DNA from: Craspedostauros australis
Lineage: Eukaryota; Bacillariophyta; Bacillariophyceae; Mastogloiales; Achnanthaceae
Direction of reading: 5' to 3'
Assembly: GCA_026770025.1 (NCBI GenBank)
Contig: JAMXDE010000005.1
Span: forward strand, 2,728,001-2,792,000
Length of the DNA: 64,000 nucleotides
A model generated the notes under the pieces. The model searched no databases. It saw only the letters and a program-made list of their open reading frames with translations, and was not told the origin of the DNA. How positions within the stretch are numbered: position 1 is the first letter of the stretch; every line of letters begins with the position of its first letter. A program made the position numbers and the translations under genes. Shown piece after piece: positions 53,076-63,540 of this stretch.

Positions 53076-54197
53076 TCAAATTGGTTTGTTCTTCTCTGGA
53101 GAATGCGGCTCCTTGGCCAGAACGAGGCCAGGAACTCTGCCGCCCAAGAGGTAGCTCGCCGACATGGTGATGCAAAATGGCAGGGTCAAGCACGGCGCGC
53201 CCACGGCACCGAACATCGTCTTGAAGGCACCGAACAGACCCGCCGTCGCTGCGGCGCCACCCGCGCTCAGCACCATGGTGGCTGGGGAATGGCAGAAGAA
53301 GACTGCCGTGCCCATGCTCGTGAGGCAGGAATTGAATCCCCACAATCCCATCGCCACCTCGGATGCATCGGCGCCGCACAGCAGGAATCCCACCAACGAC
53401 CCCACCGTGCTGCCCATGACCGCGTGCATTGCCAGCTTGGGCGAGTAATCGGCGATGACGTACGTGAGGATGGCACCCGTCATGGACGATTCGACGACGA
53501 AGATCTGGCTGATGCCCTTGAGGGGTGATAGCAGAAGGCCTGCGAACGACGTGGTCGCAACGGCAGCATCTGCGGTTGCCGACAAGGGTTGCGTCCGCAA
53601 CAAGTTGGTCAGCGTGACAAAGTTGAAGGCCAGCGTCCACTGCGGGACCTTCATGGTGGACAACGCCACCGCGCAGAACGGCGTCGCCGCAGCCCCGATG
53701 ACCGTGAACGTGGTGGCGGCCAGGAGGGAAGACGGGCCGAAGACGGAGGCGGCGCAGCCCACCAAGCAACCGTTGTATCCCATCAGCCCATTCGCGATGG
53801 CGGTTTTATCCAGCCCAGATCGTGTCGCCGTCTCGTTCGCCGTGACGGTCCCCAGAGCCGCGAGCATCGCCAAGGATGGATCGCCGACCGCCAACCCGAG
53901 CAGAATTCCGGCACCGCAATGCGGCGAATTCAAGAAGATGACCTGGCCGACGCCGCGGGCGTGGGCATCGATCTGAGGTGGGAATTTGAGCTCGTCATCT
54001 TCCTTTTGTGGGTTTGGGGTCGAGGAAGTGAAGGCTCTTGCGATGCTTCGTGGGTTGAGCTGAGATGACGACGAGGAAAACGACGACGGCACCAACAACC
54101 GACGGTGAGATGGCTGCTGCCCTACTCGTCCAATTCCGCGGATCACGGCGCGGCTTGGCCTCATACTCGTAGCATGACGGAGAGACGAAGCGATCAT
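53076..54197 (-). CDS. Urea transporter (SLC14/UT family) with an organelle-like presequence
   Basis: The 373-residue product is a UT-type urea channel. GQVIFLNSPHCGAGILLGLAVGDP is the family signature, and NGLMGYNGCLVGCA is the first repeat core. The second half repeats the pattern (GQI-like segment missing, but MGLWGFNSCLTSMGTAVFF present), giving the two-fold pseudosymmetric channel. It should let urea pass down its gradient. The first 70 residues are rich in Ser and Arg with no acidic residue (MIASSLRHATSMRPSRAVIRG, later SIARAFTSSTPNP), which looks like a mitochondrial presequence. Diatoms run a urea cycle involving mitochondria, so a mitochondrial urea channel is plausible but unproven. 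No intron is seen. Confidence 0.87.
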   Translation of the reverse strand: MIASSLRHATSMRPSRAVIRGIGRVGQQPSHRRLLVPSSFSSSSSQLNPRSIARAFTSSTPNPQKEDDELKFPPQIDAHARGVGQVIFLNSPHCGAGILLGLAVGDPSLAMLAALGTVTANETATRSGLDKTAIANGLMGYNGCLVGCAASVFGPSSLLAATTFTVIGAAATPFCAVALSTMKVPQWTLAFNFVTLTNLLRTQPLSATADAAVATTSFAGLLLSPLKGISQIFVVESSMTGAILTYVIADYSPKLAMHAVMGSTVGSLVGFLLCGADASEVAMGLWGFNSCLTSMGTAVFFCHSPATMVLSAGGAAATAGLFGAFKTMFGAVGAPCLTLPFCITMSASYLLGGRVPGLVLAKEPHSPEKNKPI

Positions 54198-54589
54198 TCT
54201 GTTTTCTGTCGGATTGTCCTTCTTTGTCTGTTACCCGGATTATGTCTTCAGCAGAGTGCTGTGCAGGTGTTGTGGAGGACACACCTGATGAATGAAGTTG
54301 ATGTGTCGAGTTTGCGCTCTCCCATTCGCCCAGGAGTACGAGTACGAGTATAAGTAGTATGTCCTCGTGCTTGTAGTCCCTCCGACAACGGGAGCCAAGA
54401 GGAGACGTCTGCGGATTGCGGAGTAGGGATCGCACCGAACAAAGAACAGATGAGGTGCTCGGTGTCTGTCTTCCCATTCATTTGTGGGAACGACGTCGAG
54501 ACAAAAAATATCTTTCGCGATTTGATGTTCTTGTCTCATCCATACTCTATCAAATGAGAATAGAACAAGGATGGCCCTGATCTTCGGAT

Positions 54590-54949
54590 TCACGCCTCCC
54601 TCGCACTTGCCCAACAGACACCTCACGAGATCCAAGCAACCACTTGCGCATGCAGCATGCAGCGCAGTGTTGCCATAGGTGTCCTGGGTGTTGATGTCAA
54701 CTACACCATTGATGCTGGTCCCACCTGGCCCGCGGCGTATTTTACGACATCCAAATGGCCCTGACGACATGCACAGTGAAACGGCGCTTCGCCTTTGGTA
54801 CCCTCCATGGCGAGATCTGCACCGAGTGATTCTACCAACGCGGTCACAACGTCAATGTGGCCCTCAAAGCACGCATCGTGAAGAGCATTCTTGCAGGATG
54901 TATCTTGGAAGTCCATGTCACTTTCCTGCAATTGCACCAACCACGCCAT
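54590..54949 (-). pseudogene. Frameshifted ankyrin-repeat fragment
   Basis: Two overlapping minus-strand frames carry consecutive ankyrin repeats. DFQDTSCKNALHDACFEGHID and EAPFHCACRQGHLDVVKYAAG lie in one frame (54701-54949). NTQDTYGNTALHAACASGCL and DLVRCLLGKC lie in another (54590-54770). The switch near 54725 is a single frameshift within a repeat boundary. No methionine-led long frame remains, so this is a relic of a gene like the one at the left window edge. Confidence 0.8.
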
Positions 54950-55816
54950 GGCATCGATGGTGTACGTCCTCCAAAGGCCATCAAGTCGAAATTGTCTAGT
55001 TTCTAATCATGGAGGATTGTCAATAACGACTACATGGACTACATTCAGTCCTTCCAAGAACCAGCAATTCTTGAGAACTCTCTGAGTGGAATCCGACACC
55101 CTCTGGTGGGAACTGACAGGGCGCAGCAAAGACAACTACCGCTACACTCAAGGGTGGAAGCCCTGGACCCCAAGCTCCTGGTGGTGAATGGCGCGGACAA
55201 GTGCACTGCGACCCTCAAGCTGGTGTACGCATCGCTGCATTACAAGGTGGTGGTCAGCGCTGGAACGAAGAAGGATGTGCCGACCGGATTCGCGGGCACC
55301 AAGCCAGCGCTGGTCTTCGGCGACGACTTCGTGCTCGGCGGCGGCGGCAACTGCATGGCCAAGGCCATTTCCTCCATGGTGGGCTGCGGCACGGCCAACG
55401 GATTCATGGTGGATGAATGGTGCAAGATCGAACGCACATCCAGAGCGGGATAGCCGCTGCTGGACAAGATCGCCGCCGCCCTGGAGACCTCCAGCACGGG
55501 CATCCACCTGGTGAGTGATGCAGACACTGTCGCGGACCTCTGCATCATCGTCATGCTGTCCCAGGACGAGACCAACAAGCCCAAGTGGCCAGCCGCCGTG
55601 GTCAAATACTACAAGGCCCATGCCGCAGCGCTGCAAAAGGCTGCCGAGGCCGTGCCCGACTTCCTCCCACCGCCAGCTGTGGACCCCAACAACCCAAGCC
55701 TCCAGACGGTCGTCATGCAGACCTTCATCAAGGCCTTCGAGATGCTCTTTCCCGCTGCCACCATCCCGGCCAAGGTGGTTGCCAGCTGCAAGGACTCCAA
55801 GCACGGCGATTACTAG

Positions 55817-56119
<303 letters not shown>

Positions 56120-56584
56120 TAGTTCGTAATGCTCATCCAGTTCCTCAAGGAGGAGTACCCCCACTTCAGGGATGATATGCCCAACATCACCGACCTCACA
56201 GCCTTTGACGAAGCGGCCAAGCAGCGTTTCGATGACAACGCCGACTTCAAGAAGACAGCGCAGCTCAACATCGTCAAGCTGCAGGCAGGCAACAAGGAGT
56301 GCATGGACATCAGGAGGATATTGTGCGACGTCTCCTGCATGGAGTCTCAGAAGGTCTACGACTGCCTCTACAGCGACATCAAGGAGTGTGGCGAGTCCTT
56401 CTACAACAAAAAGATCCCTGCCATCATCGACGAATTCAACAAGGCGGTCCTCATTCGCATCGAGGAGGGTGGTGTGAAGTGCGTCTTCATCGGCAAGTTC
56501 AAGATCCTGCTCATGCTGCAAAAGAGCAATGGTGGCTACAGCTACAACAGAACAGACATGGTCGCGCTCAAGCACTGCCTCCAG

Positions 56585-56590
56585 ATCATC
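56585..56590 (+). repeat. Target-site duplication of solo LTR, left (ATCATC)
   Basis: Compare ACCATC at 57417-57422, one mismatch. Using ACCATC once restores LQTIKAKRIIVITD in the ArgRS-like frame. Confidence 0.6.
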
Positions 56591-57416
56591 TGTCGAGATG
56601 TGTATGTGAGTATATGTCAAGATGTACAAGTATATGTGCATCTTTCACCCGTTATTCTCTCATACGCACTTGGACGGTATAACTACATTCGTGTCAATAG
56701 TATAATGTGATTCGTCAGAATTACAGCGGAAATGGAACACATGAAAATGAGCAGAATTTCCGGAGGAAATTTGCAATCAACGATTTCTGAGAGAATTAGA
56801 ACATTGTCCGCCCATCCATCAATGGAAATGAATGGTATCGAGCAAAGCTCAATGTTCTTCCCAACTAAACCTCAGATGACGATATCATCTGAGAGACCAC
56901 TGCATCACCAATGGAACGTGACATCTGGAGAGCAGAAGGACACCTACTGATGTTGACAGGATGTCATCATGTCACCACATTGACATCTGTCTCCATGTCA
57001 GAAGCAGAAGGTGAAGATCTGATGACTGAAGGGCATCAAGATCATGGATACAAGAGGTGAAGTTCAAATGGTAAGTACTCATGGAGTAGGAACCAGTAGT
57101 GAACAAATGGGGTGTCAAATGTGGAGCATGCATTGAACGTGGAGTATTGTGTAGTGTAAGTACATGATACTGAGACAGAGAGAGAGAGAATACAGAGAGG
57201 AGCAAGAGAGCATCTTGCACACCGACTCATAGTCGGAGACCGAATCTATGAAACAGATTGAAGCGCCGAGAGCATCGGGCAAGAGAACAAACGGACACCG
57301 AGAGGATTGGAGTACCAACGTAATGAAATAGCAAACAGACCAACTATCAACAACACTGTCTTCCACGATCGTAGGCTTCCATGATTGTAGGCTTCCGTGA
57401 GCAGAACTTGCCAACA
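56591..57416 (+). repeat. Solo LTR of the element 2 family
   Basis: The 826-bp sequence runs from TGTCGAGATG to CTTGCCAACA, with no gag or pol beside it. It aligns along its length with the 5' LTR of element 2. Recombination between the two LTRs of an inserted copy would leave exactly this. It includes a GA repeat at about 57176-57192. Confidence 0.8.
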
Positions 57417-58184
57417 ACCATCAAGGCCAAGCGCATCATCGTCATCACCGACTTCATGCAGGCAGACCACTTCACCATGTGCAACATGGCAGCCAACAAC
57501 ATCAGTTGGATTAATGAGGGCCAGAAGCTCCAGCACATCGGTTTTGGATCCGTGATGGGAGAGGACGGCAAGCGCTTCAAGACGCGCTCCGGTGACACCG
57601 TCTGTCTCATCGATCTGCTTGACAAGGCTGTCAGCCGCATGGAGGAGTCGCTCGAACAGCGCATCACCAATGGCAAGGCTGACATCACCGAAGCCTGCAG
57701 GTATGGCGCCATCAAGTACTTCAATCTGCACCGCAACCCAATGACGAATTACAAGTTCTCCTACGATGCCATGCTCGACACGAAGGGCAACACCGCCATC
57801 TACCTCCTCTACGTGCACGTTCGATTGGAGAGCATCATCGCCAAGGCCAAGGCGGAATGCGATGTCGACCTCGATGCGTTGCTCAAGAGCAGCGAGCAGA
57901 TCGTCCTGTCACATCCATCCGAGCGCAACCTCGCCCTGACCTTGCAACAATTCACGGACGACATCGACATCACCCTCGACGACATGCTGCCGTACCACAT
58001 CTGCGACTACGTCTACAGCCTTGCCATCTCGGCTTCCGATTTTGTCACGCAGTGCCGCGTCCTGGAGAGCAATGAAATGAAGAGCCGTCTGCTGCTGTGC
58101 CATGTCACCACCGTCGCCATGAAGCAGTGCTTCGAGCTGCTCGGTATCCAACACGTGAAGAGGATCAAATCTCGAGTAACATGA

Positions 58185-58505
58185 TGTACGTAGTACTAAA
58201 GTCTGTATTGGCAAGATGATACATGCGGCATCTTTGCAGTCCGCTGCTTCGTCCAACTCTTCCTTCCAATATGCACATCATCGTTTGGTACGAGTATGGT
58301 AGAAGACGTACACGTCATGTGATGCATCAGCACGCAATTTCCATGTCTGCAATGGAAAACCAGTCTCTCGAGCAGAAGCACTGTCGCATGCATCACGTGT
58401 ACTTTTATTGGTAATGTTACTCGTATGTACGTCCACGAATGGAACTGCCCCCCGTGCATGAGTACACACCAACCCATCCCGTCGCCTTTCCAGTACCCTC
58501 GTCCA
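58185..58505. other. Gap between convergent genes
   Basis: Nothing recognised in this 320-bp stretch. Confidence 0.4.
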
Positions 58506-61370
58506 CTATCCATCGAACTTGAATGCGATCGCACCCTTTGCCATCTTCTCGTGCCGGCTGCGGCGTTCGTCGAGCGTCGACATCATGCTGGGCAGCAATT
58601 TCCCTGCATCAACTGGGTACGACACGTACGGCATTGATTTGTGACCCTCCGAGATCTTTCGTTTCGCAAATTTCTCCAATCTGGTTGCCACACAGTACAG
58701 ACGGTTCTTACCGAATGGAATGTCGAGAAGCTCGTGGTACACTCTGTCCTTGTTCTCTCTTACCTTGTCGTTGTCGATGGCAGAAGATCCGAAATAGTCC
58801 TTGGATTGGATACAGATGGTGTACAGTGCGTGATCAACCAACGTTCCATTCCTCCACTTGGCACCGATGAAGGAGACGTATCCATCTGCCAAGTTGCTGC
58901 TGCCCTCGGCCACAGTTGCGAGGGCCGGAATAAATACTCCGGGTGGTACAATCATCTTCATCCTTCTGATGTCTGCAAGTCCACCCACCAAACCCTTGTC
59001 GACCGCAAGGATTTCAGTCTTATCTCGTAATGCTGCTTCAACATCGAAGCTATCCAAGTTGGCCACCTTGCCAAGATCCACAGCCTCGCCTCGTTTAATT
59101 TTCGCTGCCTGCATATTCTGCCATATGTTCGCGGATGCATCATCGTTCTGCTCGTCGTTCTGCTCATCGTTCTGCTCATCGTTCTTCTGTACCTCTTCTA
59201 CCTGTTTCTGCCCCTCATCTGCCTCATGAGTCTTTGTGAAGTCTCCCAGCCACATTTCACACTTTTGATGATACATGCCATCCAAGGCAAGCTTACACTC
59301 AGCCGACACAGGAATCACGCCCTCAAGCGCATCCCATGCCTCTTTTACTTCTCCATCCAGATACCAATCTTTGGGTTGTGAATCCACACTCTCTCTTGAG
59401 AACATCTGTAGAGTTTCTGTCAAGATGGATGGCACGTCCTTCCTCTCCTTCTCTTCGATGGTCATGGCCGCGGAAATCACACAGCTCACAAGCTGGGTGG
59501 AAAGCAGCTCGAACGTAAACGGCGTCGTTCCCAAGAAATCATCGGCATCCTTCAAGCGCTTGCCACTCTGCAAGAGCCAGACGCAAAGCAGCTGCATGGC
59601 TTCGTTCACCTGGAACGGCTCCTCTAGGATCTGTGATTTTTCCTCTCTCCTTGGAAACACTTTCGGTGCCACCAATCCATAGGTGCGGACAAGAACCTCC
59701 ATGACTGTGGTGTCTTTGGGGTTGGCCATGTCAAGTTCATCTTGGGGCTTGCGATCACCGAAGTGCTGGAACTTGACGCCGTAGTTGAGTCGTTCCACCA
59801 GCTTCTCTGCCACAGCATCATCCTTCCCCAACTCGAACCTCTTTTGGTAGAGAAGGGCTGCTAGTGCCCGTGATGCCACGAGCATCCGCTGGTTTGCTCT
59901 GTCAACTTCTGCCTTGACGTCTTTTTCGTTGTTGTTTAAAAGACTTTTGAGTCCGTTGCATCGGATGAACTTGTTGAAGACCCTTGCCATGAGTCTGGCC
60001 TCCTCATTGGGATTGGTGTATTGGAGCATCGAGATGCTGATCTGATCGATCAGGATGGAGGCCATCCTTGCGTTGTGTTGGACGATGATCCCGAGAAGAT
60101 TGGCTTCAACCAGCTGATCGAATTTTGGAATTCTCCCTTTCTTGTCGTACTCGGCAAGAAGTGCGTTGTATACGTCTTGATCCACATGGCGCGCGCTGGG
60201 ATTGATGACTTCGTAGGTCGTACCTTGAGATCCAATCGCCACTCCATACGCACCTGTGCCTGCGAGCGAGAATACAACTTCGATCTCTTGGCTCGTCTCT
60301 TTGAGCTTGTCTCCGCATCCGGCCTGGATGTACTTTCCCAACTCTTCACCAATTTGCTTGTGGTTCCTGATGATTTCACGCACAAGGGTTGGGTACATGG
60401 ATGCTTCGTCCACGCAAACGACGATTCGGACGGGCTTTGACTGTTGGGTTGGCTTCTCTTTGGATACAGTGGCTGTGCCTGTGGCTGTGCCACTTTGATC
60501 TTTTGCTTCAGCTTCATCCTCTTGCTTGGGAGGGCCTTTCCAAGCCTTGATTGCATTGATGATGGTGGTGAACGCCCTGTCATTCGACTCCACGGCCTCC
60601 TTTAGACAACACCTGAGCGTTTTGATGCACTCGTCTGTTCGCTGCTTGCCAGCTTCTTTTGCTTTCAGGTCTTCGATTCTACTGCATATGATACTGAGCA
60701 CACCTTTTCGTGCGTGTGCATTTCCGGCGAGCTCAATTGTCTTGCCAGTGCCGCTCTCGGAGGCGTACACTAGCACTGTATCTGTTGTCGCCACTTCGCT
60801 GTCCTTCAACACGACCTGTGCAGGCTTCCCGGTGGATTCGCCTCTGTGTCGGAAGCTAGCTATTCCAACGAAGAATGTTGAATCGCCTGTGGTTGTGACG
60901 AGTTTGCGCACATGTTTCTCCTTCGTGGTGTCATGGAGATGCCCTAATTCCCTCAAGATGGACTCACGGATGGTCTTCGGTCGCAGTTTGGGGTCGAGGG
61001 ACCTCCTGATATAACTGAGAGCGATCACCGCGTTCTTGTATTCTGTGTCGTCTTCCACCAGCCACTTCTTGAGAGGTTCATCTGCCTGGGAAGGTTGAGA
61101 ATCGGCTACTGCTAGATGAGCAGTCTCGGGTGCGCAATCCTTGTATCTGATGGCCGTTTCGATTGTTTTCCACCTGGTCTGTAGCAACGGCTCCCAAAAG
61201 ATGTCTCCGTTGTAACCATCGTTGGCCTGCACTCTCTTGTATAGCATCTCCTCCGCCAGATCTTCGTCGAGGTTGGCATCCCAAAACACAGCGTCGTTGA
61301 ACACGTCTTTGTACAGGGCGGCATCCGTTGGTATTTTCGCCGGGCCGAGCAAAGGACCACATAACATCAT
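58506..61370 (-). CDS. Large P-loop NTPase with conserved C-terminal module, family unassigned
   Basis: From the ATG at 61370 the product has 954 residues (the frame continues upstream to a GTG at 61679). A P-loop reads VYASESGTGKT at 201-211; it has Ser where Walker A usually starts with Gly. A Walker B-like VRIVVCVDEAS follows at 315-323, with DE as metal/catalytic pair. VFSLAGTGAYG at 367-376 could be a sensor strand. A (NDEQ)n run precedes the end. The C-terminal module (about 820-954) includes LVDHALYTICIQSK, with D846 and QSK resembling a PD-(D/E)xK nuclease core, and DKVRENKDRVYHELLDIPFG. NTPase plus nuclease-like C-terminus recalls Crinkler/RHS-type eukaryotic proteins. That link is tentative. 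No intron, signal peptide or membrane span is seen. Confidence 0.7.
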   Translation of the reverse strand: MMLCGPLLGPAKIPTDAALYKDVFNDAVFWDANLDEDLAEEMLYKRVQANDGYNGDIFWEPLLQTRWKTIETAIRYKDCAPETAHLAVADSQPSQADEPLKKWLVEDDTEYKNAVIALSYIRRSLDPKLRPKTIRESILRELGHLHDTTKEKHVRKLVTTTGDSTFFVGIASFRHRGESTGKPAQVVLKDSEVATTDTVLVYASESGTGKTIELAGNAHARKGVLSIICSRIEDLKAKEAGKQRTDECIKTLRCCLKEAVESNDRAFTTIINAIKAWKGPPKQEDEAEAKDQSGTATGTATVSKEKPTQQSKPVRIVVCVDEASMYPTLVREIIRNHKQIGEELGKYIQAGCGDKLKETSQEIEVVFSLAGTGAYGVAIGSQGTTYEVINPSARHVDQDVYNALLAEYDKKGRIPKFDQLVEANLLGIIVQHNARMASILIDQISISMLQYTNPNEEARLMARVFNKFIRCNGLKSLLNNNEKDVKAEVDRANQRMLVASRALAALLYQKRFELGKDDAVAEKLVERLNYGVKFQHFGDRKPQDELDMANPKDTTVMEVLVRTYGLVAPKVFPRREEKSQILEEPFQVNEAMQLLCVWLLQSGKRLKDADDFLGTTPFTFELLSTQLVSCVISAAMTIEEKERKDVPSILTETLQMFSRESVDSQPKDWYLDGEVKEAWDALEGVIPVSAECKLALDGMYHQKCEMWLGDFTKTHEADEGQKQVEEVQKNDEQNDEQNDEQNDDASANIWQNMQAAKIKRGEAVDLGKVANLDSFDVEAALRDKTEILAVDKGLVGGLADIRRMKMIVPPGVFIPALATVAEGSSNLADGYVSFIGAKWRNGTLVDHALYTICIQSKDYFGSSAIDNDKVRENKDRVYHELLDIPFGKNRLYCVATRLEKFAKRKISEGHKSMPYVSYPVDAGKLLPSMMSTLDERRSRHEKMAKGAIAFKFDG

Positions 61371-62628
61371 GCTCGATGCTTTTGCTTCTGCGGATTGGGC
61401 GATCCCGGTGAGGACGTAAGCGGGAGCGAGCGCGAGAGCAGAGTTATGTTGCTGTTGCTGTCCCCACGAGCAGGTTAGTGCAGCCTGCAGCCAATTGATC
61501 GAGACAAATGGATGGGTGAACGGATGAACGGATGATTGAGCTGGTTGAGAAAGACGAGGCAAAGGACAAAATGGATGCGCGTGTCCTATTCGGTCTGCTG
61601 CTTCTGTTGCTGATGATGATCCTGCCGGCTCAAGAGAGTCTGTCGCTTCCAATTTGCGACTTGAGATGTGAAAGCCCACGAGTGACTGGTGTAGAAGTAA
61701 TGGCCTGTTGCTGTGTGTCCTCGTCAGGGTTTTTGTTTGTTGTTTGCGTCGGAAACACTAATGAATGCTCTGCAATCGTCACGAAGCAGCGTGCATTTTT
61801 GACCCAATGGACCGTAAATCTACATAACTCCATAAAAACTAAAATAAGACTTAAAAGCAAAATCTACGTCCACTACTCATCTTATATTTTTATCTAGTTT
61901 ATTAATATGTGAGTGGTTTGGTCGAAAGACCCGTATGTTGTCGGCACCCCAGGACCGACTGCAGGTCCCATCACCGCGATGGGCATTCGTGAATGGCAAG
62001 AACGAGTGCTGGCTCCAAAGAAACGAGCAGATCTCGACAACTACCCAACCAATCGCCACCAAAGTTGGAGAGGGCGATGAAAAGTCACACATGAGAGTGA
62101 TCACGAAAGGAGAGCTCAAACGAATGGAGCGGCATGGACTTGCCAAGGAGGTTTGTGACAGAATAGGTGGTTCTTTTCTGTCACTTCGTGTGGGACTGAC
62201 GTACAGAATGTGCCAGCGTCTACAGCGAAATTGACTCATCTGGCTAAATACTTATTACTACCCCCAGCCACTAGCTGAGTACGAGTGCACCATCGGTTTT
62301 TGTGCTGAACTGGTATGGACGAGCACGTTATTGTAGGCTATGATTGCAGCATAGTATCTCACTGTCGTCCAATATGTTCGGACGGATCTTAGACAAATGA
62401 CAAAGACGTGTTTCATCCGGGCAGTTTCGAGTTACTATTCGCTGTCTGTCTTGTTTCTCTATCGTTACATCTATTTTGTCTCATGCTTCTTGATGCTATT
62501 GCTCTGCCTCCGTCGTTGCTGCCGTGGCTTCGATCACCTCCTGCATCGTCTCTCGCAACCATCTTTGTCGTTTCCGTGCCTGGTAACACCTGCCTGTGAC
62601 CGCGTGTGACCACGTGCGCTCTCTTTCT
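61371..62628. other. 1.25-kb region between P-loop gene and FkbM gene
   Basis: It must contain the promoter of the P-loop gene. A plus-strand frame at 61935-62234 (KVGEGDEKSHMRVITKGELK) has no recognised domain. An AT-rich stretch lies at 61810-61915. Confidence 0.4.
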
Positions 62629-63540
62629 CTAGTTCACGAAGTTCCTGTAGATCTTGTGAAAGTTGGGATGGACGAAGCGGGCGGATCCATTGCGGATGCC
62701 CATGAATTTGTACCCCCGCTCCTCGAGGAGCAGTCTCACCGACAAATCCTTCGCACCATTGCTGCCATCGGCGCTGACGAGGATGTATCCGAACTCGTAC
62801 TCGTCCAGATCGATGGAGTTCAGCGCCGACAGCTCTGCCCCCGCCACATCCAGCGTCATGAAGTCGAAGTAGGTCTTGTCCAAGACGGTCCGTCTCAAGA
62901 TGGTTTCCAGTCGTTCGCATCTCCTCCTCTTGGTATTGATGAGAAGCTCCTGATCCCAAAACTGCTTGCGGAAGGTCGAGGTGGAGAATTCGACGAATCC
63001 GCTCTTGTTGCGGTTGTCAGTGGAAACCCATCGCATTTCCCGATCCTCACGGCAGACGGCGGCATGTACCACTGCCAGTTCGTGTGGACGGTTCGTCTGG
63101 AGACTCGCAAAGTGCTTCTCATTGGCCTCGATGAGAACGCCTTCCCATCCCATGCCTTCGTTGAAGGCGTTAGTGTTGCTGAACATCTTGCCATCCAGCG
63201 CACCCACCTCGATGTAGCTGCCACCACACAATCGGCTGAACACGTTGTATAGATCACGGTCCTCCTCTGACGCGGAACGGAACATATCATCTTGCGGCAC
63301 TATGTCGCATGGGAATCCCTCAGTCTGCGGGATAGGCTTCACCGTGGACAGTGTCTCGACGGACAGCGATCTCGATGTAGTTGCGAACATATCATTATTG
63401 AGATACAGCGAATTGATGGATCGTCCGATCGAGGTGGTCCATGCGAGGACGCCACCGATCGCGAGCCCAACAATCACAGTCTTCTGGTGATCGGCCGCTC
63501 TGCTGCGTGGTCTTGGGGTTGTTCTTGATTCGGCCATCAT
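62629..63540 (-). CDS. FkbM-type methyltransferase, membrane-anchored
   Basis: From the ATG at 63540 the product is 303 residues. One N-terminal hydrophobic span (TVIVGLAIGGVLAWTTSIG, about residues 21-39) is followed by a lumenal SAM-dependent methyltransferase domain of the FkbM family. YIEVGALDGKMFSNTNAFNEG is the SAM-binding motif I. GVLIEANEKHF gives the acidic residue for the ribose. DFMTLDVAGAELSAL holds motif IV (family consensus DxxGxE). The family O-methylates sugars or polyketides; with this membrane anchor a Golgi glycan substrate is likely. It ends with TAG. A TTG at 63546 in the same frame is not considered. Confidence 0.85.
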   Translation of the reverse strand: MMAESRTTPRPRSRAADHQKTVIVGLAIGGVLAWTTSIGRSINSLYLNNDMFATTSRSLSVETLSTVKPIPQTEGFPCDIVPQDDMFRSASEEDRDLYNVFSRLCGGSYIEVGALDGKMFSNTNAFNEGMGWEGVLIEANEKHFASLQTNRPHELAVVHAAVCREDREMRWVSTDNRNKSGFVEFSTSTFRKQFWDQELLINTKRRRCERLETILRRTVLDKTYFDFMTLDVAGAELSALNSIDLDEYEFGYILVSADGSNGAKDLSVRLLLEERGYKFMGIRNGSARFVHPNFHKIYRNFVN

